Positions 43,530-52,757 are shown, numbered from the stretch's first letter. The stretch: 64,000 nucleotides of DNA from Fictibacillus nanhaiensis (GCF_019801215.1 NZ_JAHVJO010000001.1:1-64000); one strand, 5' to 3'. The notes: a model not told the origin generated them from the letters alone. Numbers and translations are program-made.

Positions 43530-44533
43530 GTGAGTGGAATCACATCCTTTTTCGAAAGGTAGAGTGTTTTTATATCTCCACTTTTTGTGTATTCGTGGCT
43601 TCTATGCAGGTGTTCAGCGAAAAAGTATTGAGTACCCGTCTTTAACTGATAGCGTACGATGTTACCAAGTAATGAGACTTGTTGTACTTCACCGGTTACC
43701 TTGAGTTCATCATCATGTGTACTTACTTCTGAAAAAGCTTCCGGGCGAATTCCAAATAAATCGCCTTCTAAACCGTGGTCTAATCCCAAAATTTGTTGAA
43801 GTTCTTCTGTATTTAGTACGTTATAATGTCCCATAAACCTTGCTACGAACTCGCTGTTTGGACGTGTGTAGATTTCTACAGGCGAACCGCTCTGCGCAAT
43901 CTCACCATTATTCATTAGAAAAATGCGATCAGAAATGGCCATAGCTTCTTCTTGGTCATGAGTTACAAAAACCATCGTTATCCCTAATTTTTGTTGAATT
44001 TCTCTAATTTGAGTCTGAAGTCGGGCACGAATTTGTGCATCCAGTGCACTTAGGGGTTCATCTAATAGCAGCACTTTGGGTTCAACGACAAGTGCTCTTC
44101 CTAATGCTGCTCTCTGCTGTTGCCCACCTGATAATTCGCGCGGATAAGAACGCTCTTTTCCGTTTAAGCCTACAAGTTGAATCATGGATTGAACTTTTTG
44201 TTGAATCTCGGAATTGCTCATTTTTTTCATTTTTAAACCAAAGCTAATGTTTTCTTCAACTGTCATGTTTGGAAAAAGAGCATATGATTGAAAAACCATT
44301 CCTACTTCCCGGTCTTTTGGGTTAATATGTGTCACCTCTTTTTCATCAATGACAATTGTCCCGTTATCAGCTTCAACTAAACCTGCAATTGAACGTAGGA
44401 GAGTAGATTTTCCACACCCACTTGGACCGAGTAAGGTAACGAGTTCTCCTTTTTTAATCGATAAGGAGAGTTCATTCAAAACTTTTACATCACCAAATGA
44501 CAGCGATAGATTATCAATTGTTAAAAAGCTCAT
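43526..44533 (-). CDS. ABC transporter ATP-binding protein (PotA/FbpC-like)
   Basis: A 335-residue ATPase with Walker A LLGPSGCGKSTLLRSIAGL, Q-loop VFQSYALFPNMTVEEN, signature LSGGQQQRAALGRAL, Walker B VLLLDEPLSALDA and H-loop VTHDQEEAMA. The C-terminal 100 residues form a TOBE-type domain (LFGIRPEAF). The LFPNMTVEENISFGLKMK wording belongs to the spermidine/iron/phosphonate group, in line with the two short permeases. It overlaps both neighbours by 4 bases. Confidence 0.93.
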   Translation of the reverse strand: MSFLTIDNLSLSFGDVKVLNELSLSIKKGELVTLLGPSGCGKSTLLRSIAGLVEADNGTIVIDEKEVTHINPKDREVGMVFQSYALFPNMTVEENISFGLKMKKMSNSEIQQKVQSMIQLVGLNGKERSYPRELSGGQQQRAALGRALVVEPKVLLLDEPLSALDAQIRARLQTQIREIQQKLGITMVFVTHDQEEAMAISDRIFLMNNGEIAQSGSPVEIYTRPNSEFVARFMGHYNVLNTEELQQILGLDHGLEGDLFGIRPEAFSEVSTHDDELKVTGEVQQVSLLGNIVRYQLKTGTQYFFAEHLHRSHEYTKSGDIKTLYLSKKDVIPLT

Positions 44534-45333
44534 ACAGTTGGCTCCTTTTTCTTCAATTTCAAGGTTCCTCTACGACTTAAACTAACCATAATCCAGCTTA
44601 ATACGAGCAGCAATAAGAAGTACGAGACGACGATTGCGCTCGATAAATGTCCGGATTCTCTTAGACGTCGGTATAAATAGATCTGTATCGTTTCAAAGTT
44701 CCCTCCGACTAAGATGTTGGCTAGAACAAATTCACCAAACAATACAGAAAAGGATAAGAGGGAACTAACGATGATTCCAGGTGTGATATTTGGGACAATA
44801 ACTTTCCAAAATGCTGTACTTCGAGATGCACCTAACAATTCAGCTGCTTCTACGAGCGTTTTCGCATTTACTGTTCTTAAACTGTTGCGTACACCTTGAT
44901 ACATAAAGGGAAGAATAAGAACGAAGTAAGAGCCACCAAGTACAAGAACCATAGACAAGCCACTTTTTGAATAGATACTTAATAGACCAACTGCTGCTAC
45001 AACCCCTGGCATAGCATAAGGAAAAAGGACGATGGTCTGAAGCCATTTTTCAAACCTTGGTGCATATACGGTAATGGCAAATATAGCAGGTACCATAATT
45101 AAAATGGATACTACCATAGTTCCTACTGTAAGCTGAATAGTTCGCATCAGCGCGTCTATAAAACGAGGGTCTTGAAATAATTCTGAAAACCATTTCAGAG
45201 TTAATCCTTCTGGAAGGATAGTCTTGTTCCACGTAGTTGAAAGGGAATAAAGAAACGTCGCAGCTAATGGAATAAATAAGTACAACAACGTAATAGTAAC
45301 GATTATTTGATGCACACGTTTATTTTCTCTCAT
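44530..45333 (-). CDS. ABC transporter permease, second subunit
   Basis: A 267-residue permease with six helices and the EAA loop EAAELLGASRSTAFWKVIVP. It belongs to the PotC/ThiP-like BPD_transp group. The ATG at 45333 follows AGGAGGGAT; an upstream in-frame start at 45366 lies inside the preceding gene without a ribosome site. It overlaps the first permease gene by 4 bases and the ATPase gene by 4. Confidence 0.92.
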   Translation of the reverse strand: MRENKRVHQIIVTITLLYLFIPLAATFLYSLSTTWNKTILPEGLTLKWFSELFQDPRFIDALMRTIQLTVGTMVVSILIMVPAIFAITVYAPRFEKWLQTIVLFPYAMPGVVAAVGLLSIYSKSGLSMVLVLGGSYFVLILPFMYQGVRNSLRTVNAKTLVEAAELLGASRSTAFWKVIVPNITPGIIVSSLLSFSVLFGEFVLANILVGGNFETIQIYLYRRLRESGHLSSAIVVSYFLLLLVLSWIMVSLSRRGTLKLKKKEPTV

Positions 45334-46178
45334 GCAAGATCCCTCCTGACCAGACGCATTAACCATTCATTAATCAAAAGAGCAACAGTCATTGATACAC
45401 CTAAGAATACTGCCAAAGCACTCCCAAGCTCAGGTTGGGCAAATATATCACCTGATATTAAGGCACCAATACGTATAGGAAGGAGGTTAAAGTTACTTCC
45501 TACAAGGGCGTATGCAGTCGCATAAGCTCCCATGGCATTTGCAAAAAGGATACTGAAGGTCCCGGCAATTCCAGGCATGATGAATGGAATGCCGATTTTC
45601 ATCCAAAATTGCATGGGGGAAGCTCCTAATAGTGTCGCTGCTTCTTTCCATTTTTTTTCGATGCCAAGATAAATAGGATAAAGAAGCATAATCGCAAGTG
45701 GAATTTGAAAATAAATATAGATGATGACTAGTCCAAACCAGGAATACAGATTAAATCCTTGAAAGATGCCTATGTTTAGCTCGTTAAACAAAATCGTAAA
45801 TAATCCGCTTGTCCCTAAAAGGACAATATAGGCAAAAGCTAAAGGTACACCTGCAAAGTTTGAAGTCATATTGGCAAGCAGTAATAGTCGCTCTTGCCCT
45901 TTTGACGAAAATTTTGTAATCGAATAAGCTACAAAAACGGCAACAAGAATACCGATTAAACTAGCTAAAAATGAGATTAACAAGGAGTTTCCTATCGCTT
46001 GTAAATAAAATTTATTAGAAAAAACTTCAGTATAATTTGCTATAGAAAAACTGGTTTCACCAGTTTTTCTAAAGCTTGAGGTGATCATCGCTATGAACGG
46101 AAGGAATAAAAAGCCTATTATTAAAACAAAAAAAGGTGTTGCTGATAGCCATAAGAATCCATTTGTTTTTTTCTTCAT
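45330..46178 (-). CDS. ABC transporter permease, first subunit
   Basis: A 282-residue permease with six helices (FVLIIGFLFLPFIAMITSSF onward) and the EAA loop EAATLLGASPMQFWMKIGIP. AAAGGTGG lies 9 bases before ATG 46178. With the second permease it should form a heterodimeric pore of the PotB/PotC type. The gene begins 24 bases after the phosphatase-family gene. Confidence 0.92.
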   Translation of the reverse strand: MKKKTNGFLWLSATPFFVLIIGFLFLPFIAMITSSFRKTGETSFSIANYTEVFSNKFYLQAIGNSLLISFLASLIGILVAVFVAYSITKFSSKGQERLLLLANMTSNFAGVPLAFAYIVLLGTSGLFTILFNELNIGIFQGFNLYSWFGLVIIYIYFQIPLAIMLLYPIYLGIEKKWKEAATLLGASPMQFWMKIGIPFIMPGIAGTFSILFANAMGAYATAYALVGSNFNLLPIRIGALISGDIFAQPELGSALAVFLGVSMTVALLINEWLMRLVRRDLA

Positions 46179-46201
46179 CTGTCTTAACCACCTTTATTAG
46201 C

Positions 46202-47026
46202 TTACTTATTCACTAAACCAGGAAGGCTTAGGCTAATCATCTCTTTGGATGGGGGAATCCCTAACAAGTGACAAGCTAGTGGTGCCAAATGTAACTGTCT
46301 CACCACAGTATCGTAGTTATTAGGGATAACTTTATCGGAAATAACGAAGAGAGGAACATCTCTAACGTCATCTAACGTACCACCATGATCACCGTCATCA
46401 TTCATGCCATGATCGGCAGTAATAATAATTTGATACCCTTTTTCCATCCATAAAGGTAAAATATTTGCTAAAATGATGTCCGCTCGAATGGCTGAACCTC
46501 TATACTCTTTAGAATTGGCTGTGTACTTATGACCGATATCATCGATATTCATTGAGTGGACGTATAAAAAATCAGGTTGATAAGCTTCCATTAGATAATG
46601 TGCGTCCGCAAACAAGTGAGAGTCTGGATAATGATCTTCTGAATAAAAAATGCCATGTTGAATAGGTTTTGTAGGATCATGCTGATAACGATCGATAAAA
46701 TGCTCAAAAGGTGCTTTGTTATAAAGTTCACTTACCCAATAATAAGATGCTGTTGCATTGGTCAATCCGTGCTTCTTCGTTAAATGAAAAAGACTTTCTT
46801 CTTTTGATAAACGAACAGTTTGATTCGATAGGATGCCATTTTTATGAGGCAGTGTACCCGTAAGCAAGACCTCATAGAGAGGTCTTGACATACTGGGCAC
46901 TTCAGATTTCACAAGATAACGAGCTGCAATTTTTTCTTCTGCAAGATGTCCTAAATAGCCCATTTGCTCGACAGACGTTTTGTATTGAAGTCCATCTAAC
47001 ATAATAAAAGCTAATTTATTTGACAT
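46202..47026 (-). CDS. Alkaline phosphatase superfamily hydrolase within the transport operon
   Basis: A 274-residue enzyme related to nucleotide pyrophosphatase/phosphodiesterases: FIMLDGLQYKTS (metal Asp), SEVPSMSRPLYEVLLTGTLP with the Ser/Thr nucleophile region, YVHSMNIDDIGHKY and IITADHGMNDDGDHGG with the remaining metal ligands. There is no signal peptide, so it works in the cytoplasm on the imported compound. It overlaps the binding-protein gene by 11 bases, and AAGAGG lies just before its ATG. Together with the PHP enzyme it suggests stepwise hydrolysis of a phosphodiester. Confidence 0.87.
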   Translation of the reverse strand: MSNKLAFIMLDGLQYKTSVEQMGYLGHLAEEKIAARYLVKSEVPSMSRPLYEVLLTGTLPHKNGILSNQTVRLSKEESLFHLTKKHGLTNATASYYWVSELYNKAPFEHFIDRYQHDPTKPIQHGIFYSEDHYPDSHLFADAHYLMEAYQPDFLYVHSMNIDDIGHKYTANSKEYRGSAIRADIILANILPLWMEKGYQIIITADHGMNDDGDHGGTLDDVRDVPLFVISDKVIPNNYDTVVRQLHLAPLACHLLGIPPSKEMISLSLPGLVNK

Positions 47027-48110
47027 TAATCAAAACCTCTTCTTGCCACATCTGTGGTAGAGATTTCATCGTTTCATCCCATTTTTTCATGTCTTTTACA
47101 GGCTTTGCATTTTTGTACATGTCTTCTGGAAGCAGTTTACTCTTAGCATCTGCAGGGATTTCAACATTTTCACGAATTGGACGTGCATATCCTCGCGCAA
47201 GGTTTGCTTGTCCTTCATCTGATAAAATAAACTCTCTTGTTAATTTTGCTGCATTAGGGTGTTTTGCGTTTTTATTGATGATTGAAGTGTATCCACTTAC
47301 AACGGATGCATCTTGTGGAATCGTTACTTCAAAACGTTCTTTATTGATTTGATCACGATAACCAAGTGAGTTGAAATCCCAAAGTATAGCAACATCAACT
47401 TCTCCTTTTTCTAAGTTTGCAACTGTAACATCAGAAACAGAAAGTCGGTTATCTTTCGCGAGCTTAGCAAAATATTTTATTCCTGGATTGATATCGTTTT
47501 CGTCTCCTCCATTTGCCATTGCAGCGGCAAGAACAGCAAATTGTGCCTGATTTGCCTTCATGACGTCTCCAACAGCTACCTTGTAATTGCCTTTTTCAAT
47601 ATCTGCCCAAGATTTTGGAGGGTTTTTTACACGATTTTTATCCGTAATAAACGAAATCGAACCTTGGTAGCTTGCAGCCCAATGGCCATCTTTATCTTTC
47701 GCCCAATTCGGTATATCATCCCATGTTGTTGTTTTGTATGGTTGTGTAAGTCCTTTTTCTTTTGCGAGTGGACCAAAGGATAATCCTACATCACCAATAT
47801 CTGGTCCGTCCTCACCGGCAGACTGGAATTTTGCCAATTCCTCAGCGCTGGACATGTCCGTATCCTTATGGTTAATGCCATACTTTGTTTTGATGTCTTT
47901 CCATGTTTCTATCCAGTTAGCCCATGAATCAGGCATCCCTAAACTGTCTACTTGACCTTCTTTTTTCGCGTTTTCTGTAATCTGTTCAAGACTTAAATTC
48001 TGATTATTTCCTTCATTGTTCTCTTGGTTATTATCTTGACCGCATCCAGCTAATAATGAGATGGATAGCAAACCGGCTATCGATGTTTTTACAAAGTAGT
48101 TTAGTTTCAA
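47016..48110 (-). CDS. ABC transporter substrate-binding lipoprotein
   Basis: A 364-residue extracellular binding protein. TTG 48110 follows GGAGGG by 6 bases. The signal ends in the lipobox LLAGC, then an N/E/Q-rich linker (GQDNNQENNEGNNQN) leads to the periplasmic-binding fold (SMPDSWANW-like LGMPDSWANWIETWKDIKTK, DVGLSFGPLAKEKGL, VSGYTSIINKNAKHPNAAKL). It resembles the iron/spermidine/2-aminoethylphosphonate binding group. It is the first gene of the operon. The ligand is unknown; the two hydrolases point to a phosphorylated small molecule. Confidence 0.9.
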   Translation of the reverse strand: MKLNYFVKTSIAGLLSISLLAGCGQDNNQENNEGNNQNLSLEQITENAKKEGQVDSLGMPDSWANWIETWKDIKTKYGINHKDTDMSSAEELAKFQSAGEDGPDIGDVGLSFGPLAKEKGLTQPYKTTTWDDIPNWAKDKDGHWAASYQGSISFITDKNRVKNPPKSWADIEKGNYKVAVGDVMKANQAQFAVLAAAMANGGDENDINPGIKYFAKLAKDNRLSVSDVTVANLEKGEVDVAILWDFNSLGYRDQINKERFEVTIPQDASVVSGYTSIINKNAKHPNAAKLTREFILSDEGQANLARGYARPIRENVEIPADAKSKLLPEDMYKNAKPVKDMKKWDETMKSLPQMWQEEVLINVK

Positions 48111-48211
48111 TTGAAACCCTCCATGTTGTTTTTGTATTTGTTTTGCCTTTCTTTTCTTGTTTTTATTCTATAAAACAAACGTAAAAGCAAAATAAATAAG
48201 AAATTTAGATT

Positions 48212-48240
48212 TTGTAAATTTGTATAACAAAATTGTAAAT
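48212..48240. promoter_or_regulatory. Repeat pair upstream of the phosphoester operon (candidate operator)
   Basis: TTGTAAAT occurs at 48212-48219 and 48233-48240, 21 bases apart (two helix turns), with TTTGT-ATA-ACAAA between them. It is about 100 bases before the binding-protein start. It may bind the DeoR regulator; loosely spaced TTTACA-like units could also suit PhoP. Confidence 0.35.
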
Positions 48241-48907
48241 CTACAAGATAGTATGGATTAACATGAAAGAAATTATGATAGAAATGAGTATCAAAGAGAG
48301 TTGCGAATTCAGGGGATAATTATTGTACAAGTGAGAAACAATGGACATTTTTTGTACCATAACAATACCTGAGCATCTAAGAGAAGCTGGTCTCAGAATT
48401 GTGGGGTTAAGAAAAGATATAAAGTTCGTTTTACAGAAGGAAAAAATATAATGGATGGTATAAGTTTGAAGAAAAATTATTCTATCGAAGAGGGATGGAT
48501 GAAGAATCTGTAGTTACTTATGCCTAGCATGGGTTTTTGAGAAGGTCTATTTGCTCAAATTTTGTTGTTTTTTGTAAAAAAGCATATCAAGGAATAGGTG
48601 AAAGTAATATAATGGAAAATGTGGAAGTGGAAAAGGGGTGCATGATTAAAATATCAATTCCAGGGTTCTCTTATATCCGTAATCTTTCATAAGGTGTCAT
48701 TGTCAGTTTAAGTATTTGTTACTTAGAAATAAAAATATTCTTTCCATTGGTTTCCCATTATGTGATCTGTTATTAAGAAAAGGAACCTATGGGCAATAAA
48801 AAAATAAAGTAACTGTTGATAATATGAAAATCATTTTTAATAACAAGTTATATACTATTTTACCGCTTTTTCCGTAACAGATTACTATTCGAGTTCAAGG
48901 AGTAAAT
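48241..48907. other. Gene-free AT-rich stretch at the left edge of the island
   Basis: No intact gene is present in these 667 bases. A run of 31 open codons around 48434-48525 on the plus strand (ending FYRRGMDEESVVTYA before TAG) looks like coding remnant but I cannot name it. A possible promoter for the following operon lies at its end. Confidence 0.4.
48816..48843 (+). promoter_or_regulatory. Possible promoter of the bacteriocin-associated ABC operon
   Basis: TTGATA (48816-48821) and TAATAA (48838-48843) are 16 bases apart, 65 bases before the first gene. The region is AT-rich, so chance matches are likely. Confidence 0.3.
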
Positions 48908-50887
48908 ATGATTAACAAAAAGAAGCTTACCTTTTTTTCTTTCCTTTTTTTAATTGTTTTCACAATTATTGGGGACGCATATATTTATTATATAGATGGA
49001 AAGGTTTTTGAAAGTGATTTTAAATATCAAACAGATGTAAAGAATAAGAAATTAAAACAAGAGTATGTTCGTGACTTGGAGAAATACAGTAAGGATTTTG
49101 ATTTGAAAATTTATGTTATTTCTTCTGATGTTACTTCAAAGAACTCTGCTACATATACCGTCTATGCTTCACCCAATAACAAAGATTTTTTTAAAAACAG
49201 AATACTAACGAAAAAAGATAACTCCAAATTCAGTTCATTAGTAAGTGGTAAAAGGAAAATTGTATTTAAGCCCCTTCAAGAAATTATTGATATAAACGAA
49301 AAAAGCTATTATGTCTTTGGTACCAATGCAAATGTAGAAAAATTACGGTCTGTCACCAATGACAAATATGGAATGAGCAAACCTTTCGACAATGGCTATT
49401 CAAACGACGCTCCATTTATGATTGCTGCAGCTTGGATATTCATTTTTTTAATCATATTAATTTTTACATTTTTTGAAGTTAGTAACTATAAAAAAGAAGC
49501 TTTAATTAGATACCTAAATGGCACTGATAAAAAAAATGTAGTTATGCCATTAATAGTTATAAATTCAATTACCATTTTATGGGCAGCAATTATAGGATTA
49601 ATAGTTGGAATGACAATAACAGAATCCTATAAATTCATAAACATTTCGGTTTTAACAATCCTATTAATCATACTTTGCTCAAATAGCCTTTATCTTCTAC
49701 TTTTCAAATTAGATGTAAAAAAAACATTCGTTAGAAGCTATTACACCGCAGGCTACAAATTATTCGCTTTTTTTGTATTATTGATTATTTCCATAATGTC
49801 AATCCTGATTTTGACATTCAATTTTAAAACCATGCACGATTCAATACTAACTATTAATCAAAAAGATAGTTGGGAAAAGTTTTATAATTACGATAATGTT
49901 TTATTCTTTTTTAAAGAACATACTAAAGAAACAAATATGGATACAGATGAAGAGTATGCAGTTAAATTTTACAATGAGAATCTCAATAGATTTCATATTT
50001 ACCTATCTTTTGATTTTTCTAACAATGGTGGGATCGCATCAAGTATGGTGAACACCGAAGAATCAATCGTGTATTTAAATAAACATGCAAAAAAGGATCT
50101 TGATGAATTAGGTGTTAAGGTTGATAATCTCAAAAAGGACACATTTTATATAATTTCTAGATATTCAAAGGATGAATTGAAAAAGAATGGTATTTACGAT
50201 GAAACAAGTAGTGATGAAGTGGATTTCCTCCTAAATAAAGACAATGAAATGTTTGAAACAATTACAATTCAAGAGTCTTATACATTATTGGTACATGATA
50301 TCAATATGGCAAATTTAGCGGATAATTACAAGAAAAACCCGATCATTATCTTGGATACTCATAGTGTGTTGCCCAGTGAAAAATTAAGCGGTTATGTATT
50401 TAATTCATTAGTTAAATTTAATAAAGAAAGTGACTTTAATAACTTTATAGAAAGTATCGGATATCAGAACGAAGTGTTTTATAAAAATAATATTAAAAAT
50501 CTGTACAAGGAAAAACAAGCTGAAAAAATCTTAGTACTAATAATCAATATTATTTTAAGTGTAACCATCATGATATTGTTTAATATTTCCTTGTCTGCAA
50601 TTTTAAAGATGGACTTTAATTCAAGAGCAGTTGAGATAGCGATTGATAAGATATTCGGGAAAACTCTGTTAAGAAGATACAAAGGGTTATTTAGATTGTT
50701 AATTAGTGCTTTTATTATAGGTGTTTCTACTGCTCTGGCAGGAAAATTATTATTTTATAATTTTTCTTTATTATATGTAGCTATTGCTAGTCTAATTGTG
50801 TTTATCAATATCTGTGTCATTCTATTATTGTTCATAAACAGATACGAAAAAATTAGTATACCACGTGTATTAAAAGGCGGTATTTAA
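48908..50887 (+). CDS. Bacteriocin-associated integral membrane protein (DUF1430 type)
   Basis: A 659-residue membrane protein with one N-terminal helix, a 130-residue outer domain, four central helices (APFMIAAAWIFIFLIILIFT onward), a second large outer domain, and three C-terminal helices. This FtsX-like layout and the ESYTLLVHDINMANLADNYK region fit the DUF1430 proteins that accompany lactococcin 972-type bacteriocins. AAGGAG lies 5 bases before ATG 48908. The next gene is its ATPase, so the pair forms an exporter or an immunity/efflux transporter. Codons are very AT-rich compared with the surrounding chromosome, suggesting transfer. Confidence 0.78.
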   Translation: MINKKKLTFFSFLFLIVFTIIGDAYIYYIDGKVFESDFKYQTDVKNKKLKQEYVRDLEKYSKDFDLKIYVISSDVTSKNSATYTVYASPNNKDFFKNRILTKKDNSKFSSLVSGKRKIVFKPLQEIIDINEKSYYVFGTNANVEKLRSVTNDKYGMSKPFDNGYSNDAPFMIAAAWIFIFLIILIFTFFEVSNYKKEALIRYLNGTDKKNVVMPLIVINSITILWAAIIGLIVGMTITESYKFINISVLTILLIILCSNSLYLLLFKLDVKKTFVRSYYTAGYKLFAFFVLLIISIMSILILTFNFKTMHDSILTINQKDSWEKFYNYDNVLFFFKEHTKETNMDTDEEYAVKFYNENLNRFHIYLSFDFSNNGGIASSMVNTEESIVYLNKHAKKDLDELGVKVDNLKKDTFYIISRYSKDELKKNGIYDETSSDEVDFLLNKDNEMFETITIQESYTLLVHDINMANLADNYKKNPIIILDTHSVLPSEKLSGYVFNSLVKFNKESDFNNFIESIGYQNEVFYKNNIKNLYKEKQAEKILVLIINIILSVTIMILFNISLSAILKMDFNSRAVEIAIDKIFGKTLLRRYKGLFRLLISAFIIGVSTALAGKLLFYNFSLLYVAIASLIVFINICVILLLFINRYEKISIPRVLKGGI

Positions 50888-50888
50888 A

Positions 50889-51497
50889 TTGATACAAATT
50901 GATAATATTTCTAAAAGTTTTGATGAGCATGCCATATTCAACAATTTCTCCTGTTCTATAAAGCAGGGTGATTTTGTAGTATTTAGCGGTAAGAGTGGAA
51001 GTGGTAAAACAACACTATTAAATATGATAGGTGGAATAGAACCGGTTGACTCTGGAAAAATAATGGTAGATAACCTAGATTTATCTGTTAATAATGACAT
51101 TATTAAATTATACAGAGAAAAAATGGGGTTTCTTTTTCAAAACTTCGCTTTAGTAGAATACAAGACTGTTGAAGAAAATATACTTATGATCGATAAAAAA
51201 TATCGTAATGATGTAACGGTTGCATCGGTTTTGGACAAAGTTGGTTTAAGCGGTTACGAGAAAAGAAAGGTATTCACCTTGTCCGGTGGTGAACAACAGA
51301 GAATTGCCATCGCGAGACTTTTAATGAAAAAATGCAGCATAATTTTGGCGGATGAACCAACAGGAAGTTTAGACAGCTATAACGCTAGCATTATTATGAA
51401 GCATATCAAAGAGTTAAATGAATCAGGAAAGACCATATTAATGGTCACACATGATGAAAAGCTAAAAAAGCTGGGAGGAAATAAGATTGAATTATAA
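50889..51497 (+). CDS. Bacteriocin-associated ABC transporter ATPase
   Basis: A 202-residue ATPase of the LolD/MacB type: Walker A FSGKSGSGKTTLLN, Q-loop LFQNFALVEYKTVEEN, signature LSGGEQQRIAIARLL, Walker B ILADEPTGSLDS, H-loop MVTHDEK. The start is TTG 50889 with AAGGCGG 8 bases upstream, one base after the membrane gene. It should energise the DUF1430 protein. Short ATPases of this sort are found in lactococcin 972-type loci. Confidence 0.9.
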   Translation: MIQIDNISKSFDEHAIFNNFSCSIKQGDFVVFSGKSGSGKTTLLNMIGGIEPVDSGKIMVDNLDLSVNNDIIKLYREKMGFLFQNFALVEYKTVEENILMIDKKYRNDVTVASVLDKVGLSGYEKRKVFTLSGGEQQRIAIARLLMKKCSIILADEPTGSLDSYNASIIMKHIKELNESGKTILMVTHDEKLKKLGGNKIEL

Positions 51498-51936
51498 AAG
51501 AGTTATTCTTGGCATAATCGCTGTATTTGTAGTTGTATTTGGTTCTTATTTTACTATTCATACGTATGCCAATGGCAAAATAAAGAAAAATTATGCTGAG
51601 GGTTTTGAAAAGAATGCATTGGGTGATTATTGCAAAAATGATACTAATATGATTCTGTGTGTATATGAGGCTCCATTATTCCAATCATACACCAATCTTT
51701 CTGTCACTAACACGAAAGATAAGGTAGACTTAATTATTTGGGTACCTCTCTATGGGGGAAATATAAAATCTGGAATAATAGTAACAGATGATGAAGCTGA
51801 AAGATCGTATGAAATTGAAGTAGATGGTAATTTTGAAACAGCTGATAAAGAGTATCAAGAAATTCTTAAACAGAATCAAGATGCTATTGATGTACTAAAA
51901 TCTGTTGTAAAAAAAGAATGGAATACGGAATTATAA
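51487..51936 (+). CDS. Hypothetical membrane-anchored protein of the bacteriocin cluster, 149 residues
   Basis: I do not recognise this protein. It has an N-terminal membrane helix (VILGIIAVFVVVFGSYFTIH) and an outer domain with two cysteines (YCKNDTNMILCVYEAPLF), which could form a disulfide. The TTG start at 51487 follows GGGAGG by 9 bases and overlaps the ATPase gene by 11 bases, so it belongs to the same operon. An immunity or accessory role for the bacteriocin is plausible but not shown. Confidence 0.65.
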   Translation: MNYKRVILGIIAVFVVVFGSYFTIHTYANGKIKKNYAEGFEKNALGDYCKNDTNMILCVYEAPLFQSYTNLSVTNTKDKVDLIIWVPLYGGNIKSGIIVTDDEAERSYEIEVDGNFETADKEYQEILKQNQDAIDVLKSVVKKEWNTEL

Positions 51937-52025
51937 GCGGAGTTAGTGTAGATATACATAGCTGCAACTATATAACAGCTCCAAAAGTTATTTCAAGGAT
52001 TAAAGTTATAGTAAACTATTAAACT

Positions 52026-52060
52026 AAAAAAACCAAGTTCGATTAGAACTTGGTTTTTTT
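52026..52060. terminator. Bidirectional terminator between the ABC operon and the bacteriocin gene
   Basis: AAAAAAACCAAGTTC pairs perfectly with GAACTTGGTTTTTTT over GATTA. Both strands end in a T tract, fitting the two convergent units. Confidence 0.88.
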
Positions 52061-52136
52061 GACTTAATTTCTACCCCGGAATTTAGATGCGGGTTAGATA
52101 ACACTTGGTATGTAACCACTCTACGTCTAATAAAAC

Positions 52137-52481
52137 TTAGTACGTAAAGCTATAGTAAACTGTACCAGAGTGATGCTGAATTTCAGCTTTTGCATAACTA
52201 CCAGAACTACCTTTTAGAGTCTGTGCAGAACCGGTATTTTTAACATAAGCTGTATGAGAGTTGTTCTTATGGTACGTATGTGTATAATCCTCATTAATCC
52301 AAGATGTATTATAGCCAACTTTAAAAGTCTTTGTTGATGTATTGGTAACCGTTTTAGACCATGCAGAACTGAAACTTTTTCCTAATGTAGATGAGTTCGT
52401 TGATTCAGTTGTTGCATGTGCTGATGTACCAAACGACATTGCAAGAACACACGCCGCCACTACAGATTTCATTTTCTTCAT
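52137..52481 (-). CDS. Lactococcin 972-family bacteriocin precursor
   Basis: A 114-residue secreted protein. The Sec signal MKKMKSVVAACVLAMSFGTS ends in AHA, giving a mature chain of about 91 residues that starts TTESTNSS. The C-terminal half (HTYHKNNSHTAYVKNTGSAQ, SGSYAKAEIQHHSGTVYYSF) aligns by eye with lactococcin 972: a histidine-rich segment, HxAxVxN, G then AKA, and YYxF near the end. Lactococcin 972 binds lipid II and blocks septum formation. AAGGAGG lies 9 bases before ATG 52481. It converges on the DUF1430/ABC genes instead of preceding them on the same strand, as is usual. Confidence 0.72.
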   Translation of the reverse strand: MKKMKSVVAACVLAMSFGTSAHATTESTNSSTLGKSFSSAWSKTVTNTSTKTFKVGYNTSWINEDYTHTYHKNNSHTAYVKNTGSAQTLKGSSGSYAKAEIQHHSGTVYYSFTY

Positions 52482-52680
52482 ATATATCACCTCCTTCTAT
52501 TTACAATTGTTACACATAAATACAAAATATGCCATTAAAATATCTAATTATTGGTATAAACAAGCCGAAAGTCATGTTATGAAAGTAAAACCCTACTTTT
52601 GTCTCATTCTTCTTTACACAAGAATAAAACGCTTCTCTTTTTTGGATATTGTAATACTCTCTACCTTTCTATCAGATTAG

Positions 52681-52757
52681 TTAGCTTAATAACTGTTCCA
52701 CTGGTACCTCCAACGCTTTTGCTTTTTTAAAATTATGATTTTCATACTGTTGTGAAA
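52681..52757 (-). pseudogene. C-terminal fragment of an XRE-type regulator
   Basis: The minus strand encodes SQQYENHNFKKAKALEVPVE then QLLS and a stop. FKxAKALEVPVEQLL is the standard end of a Cro/C1-type helix-turn-helix domain. The rest of the gene is absent, and the next gene fragment begins at once on the plus strand. Confidence 0.5.
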
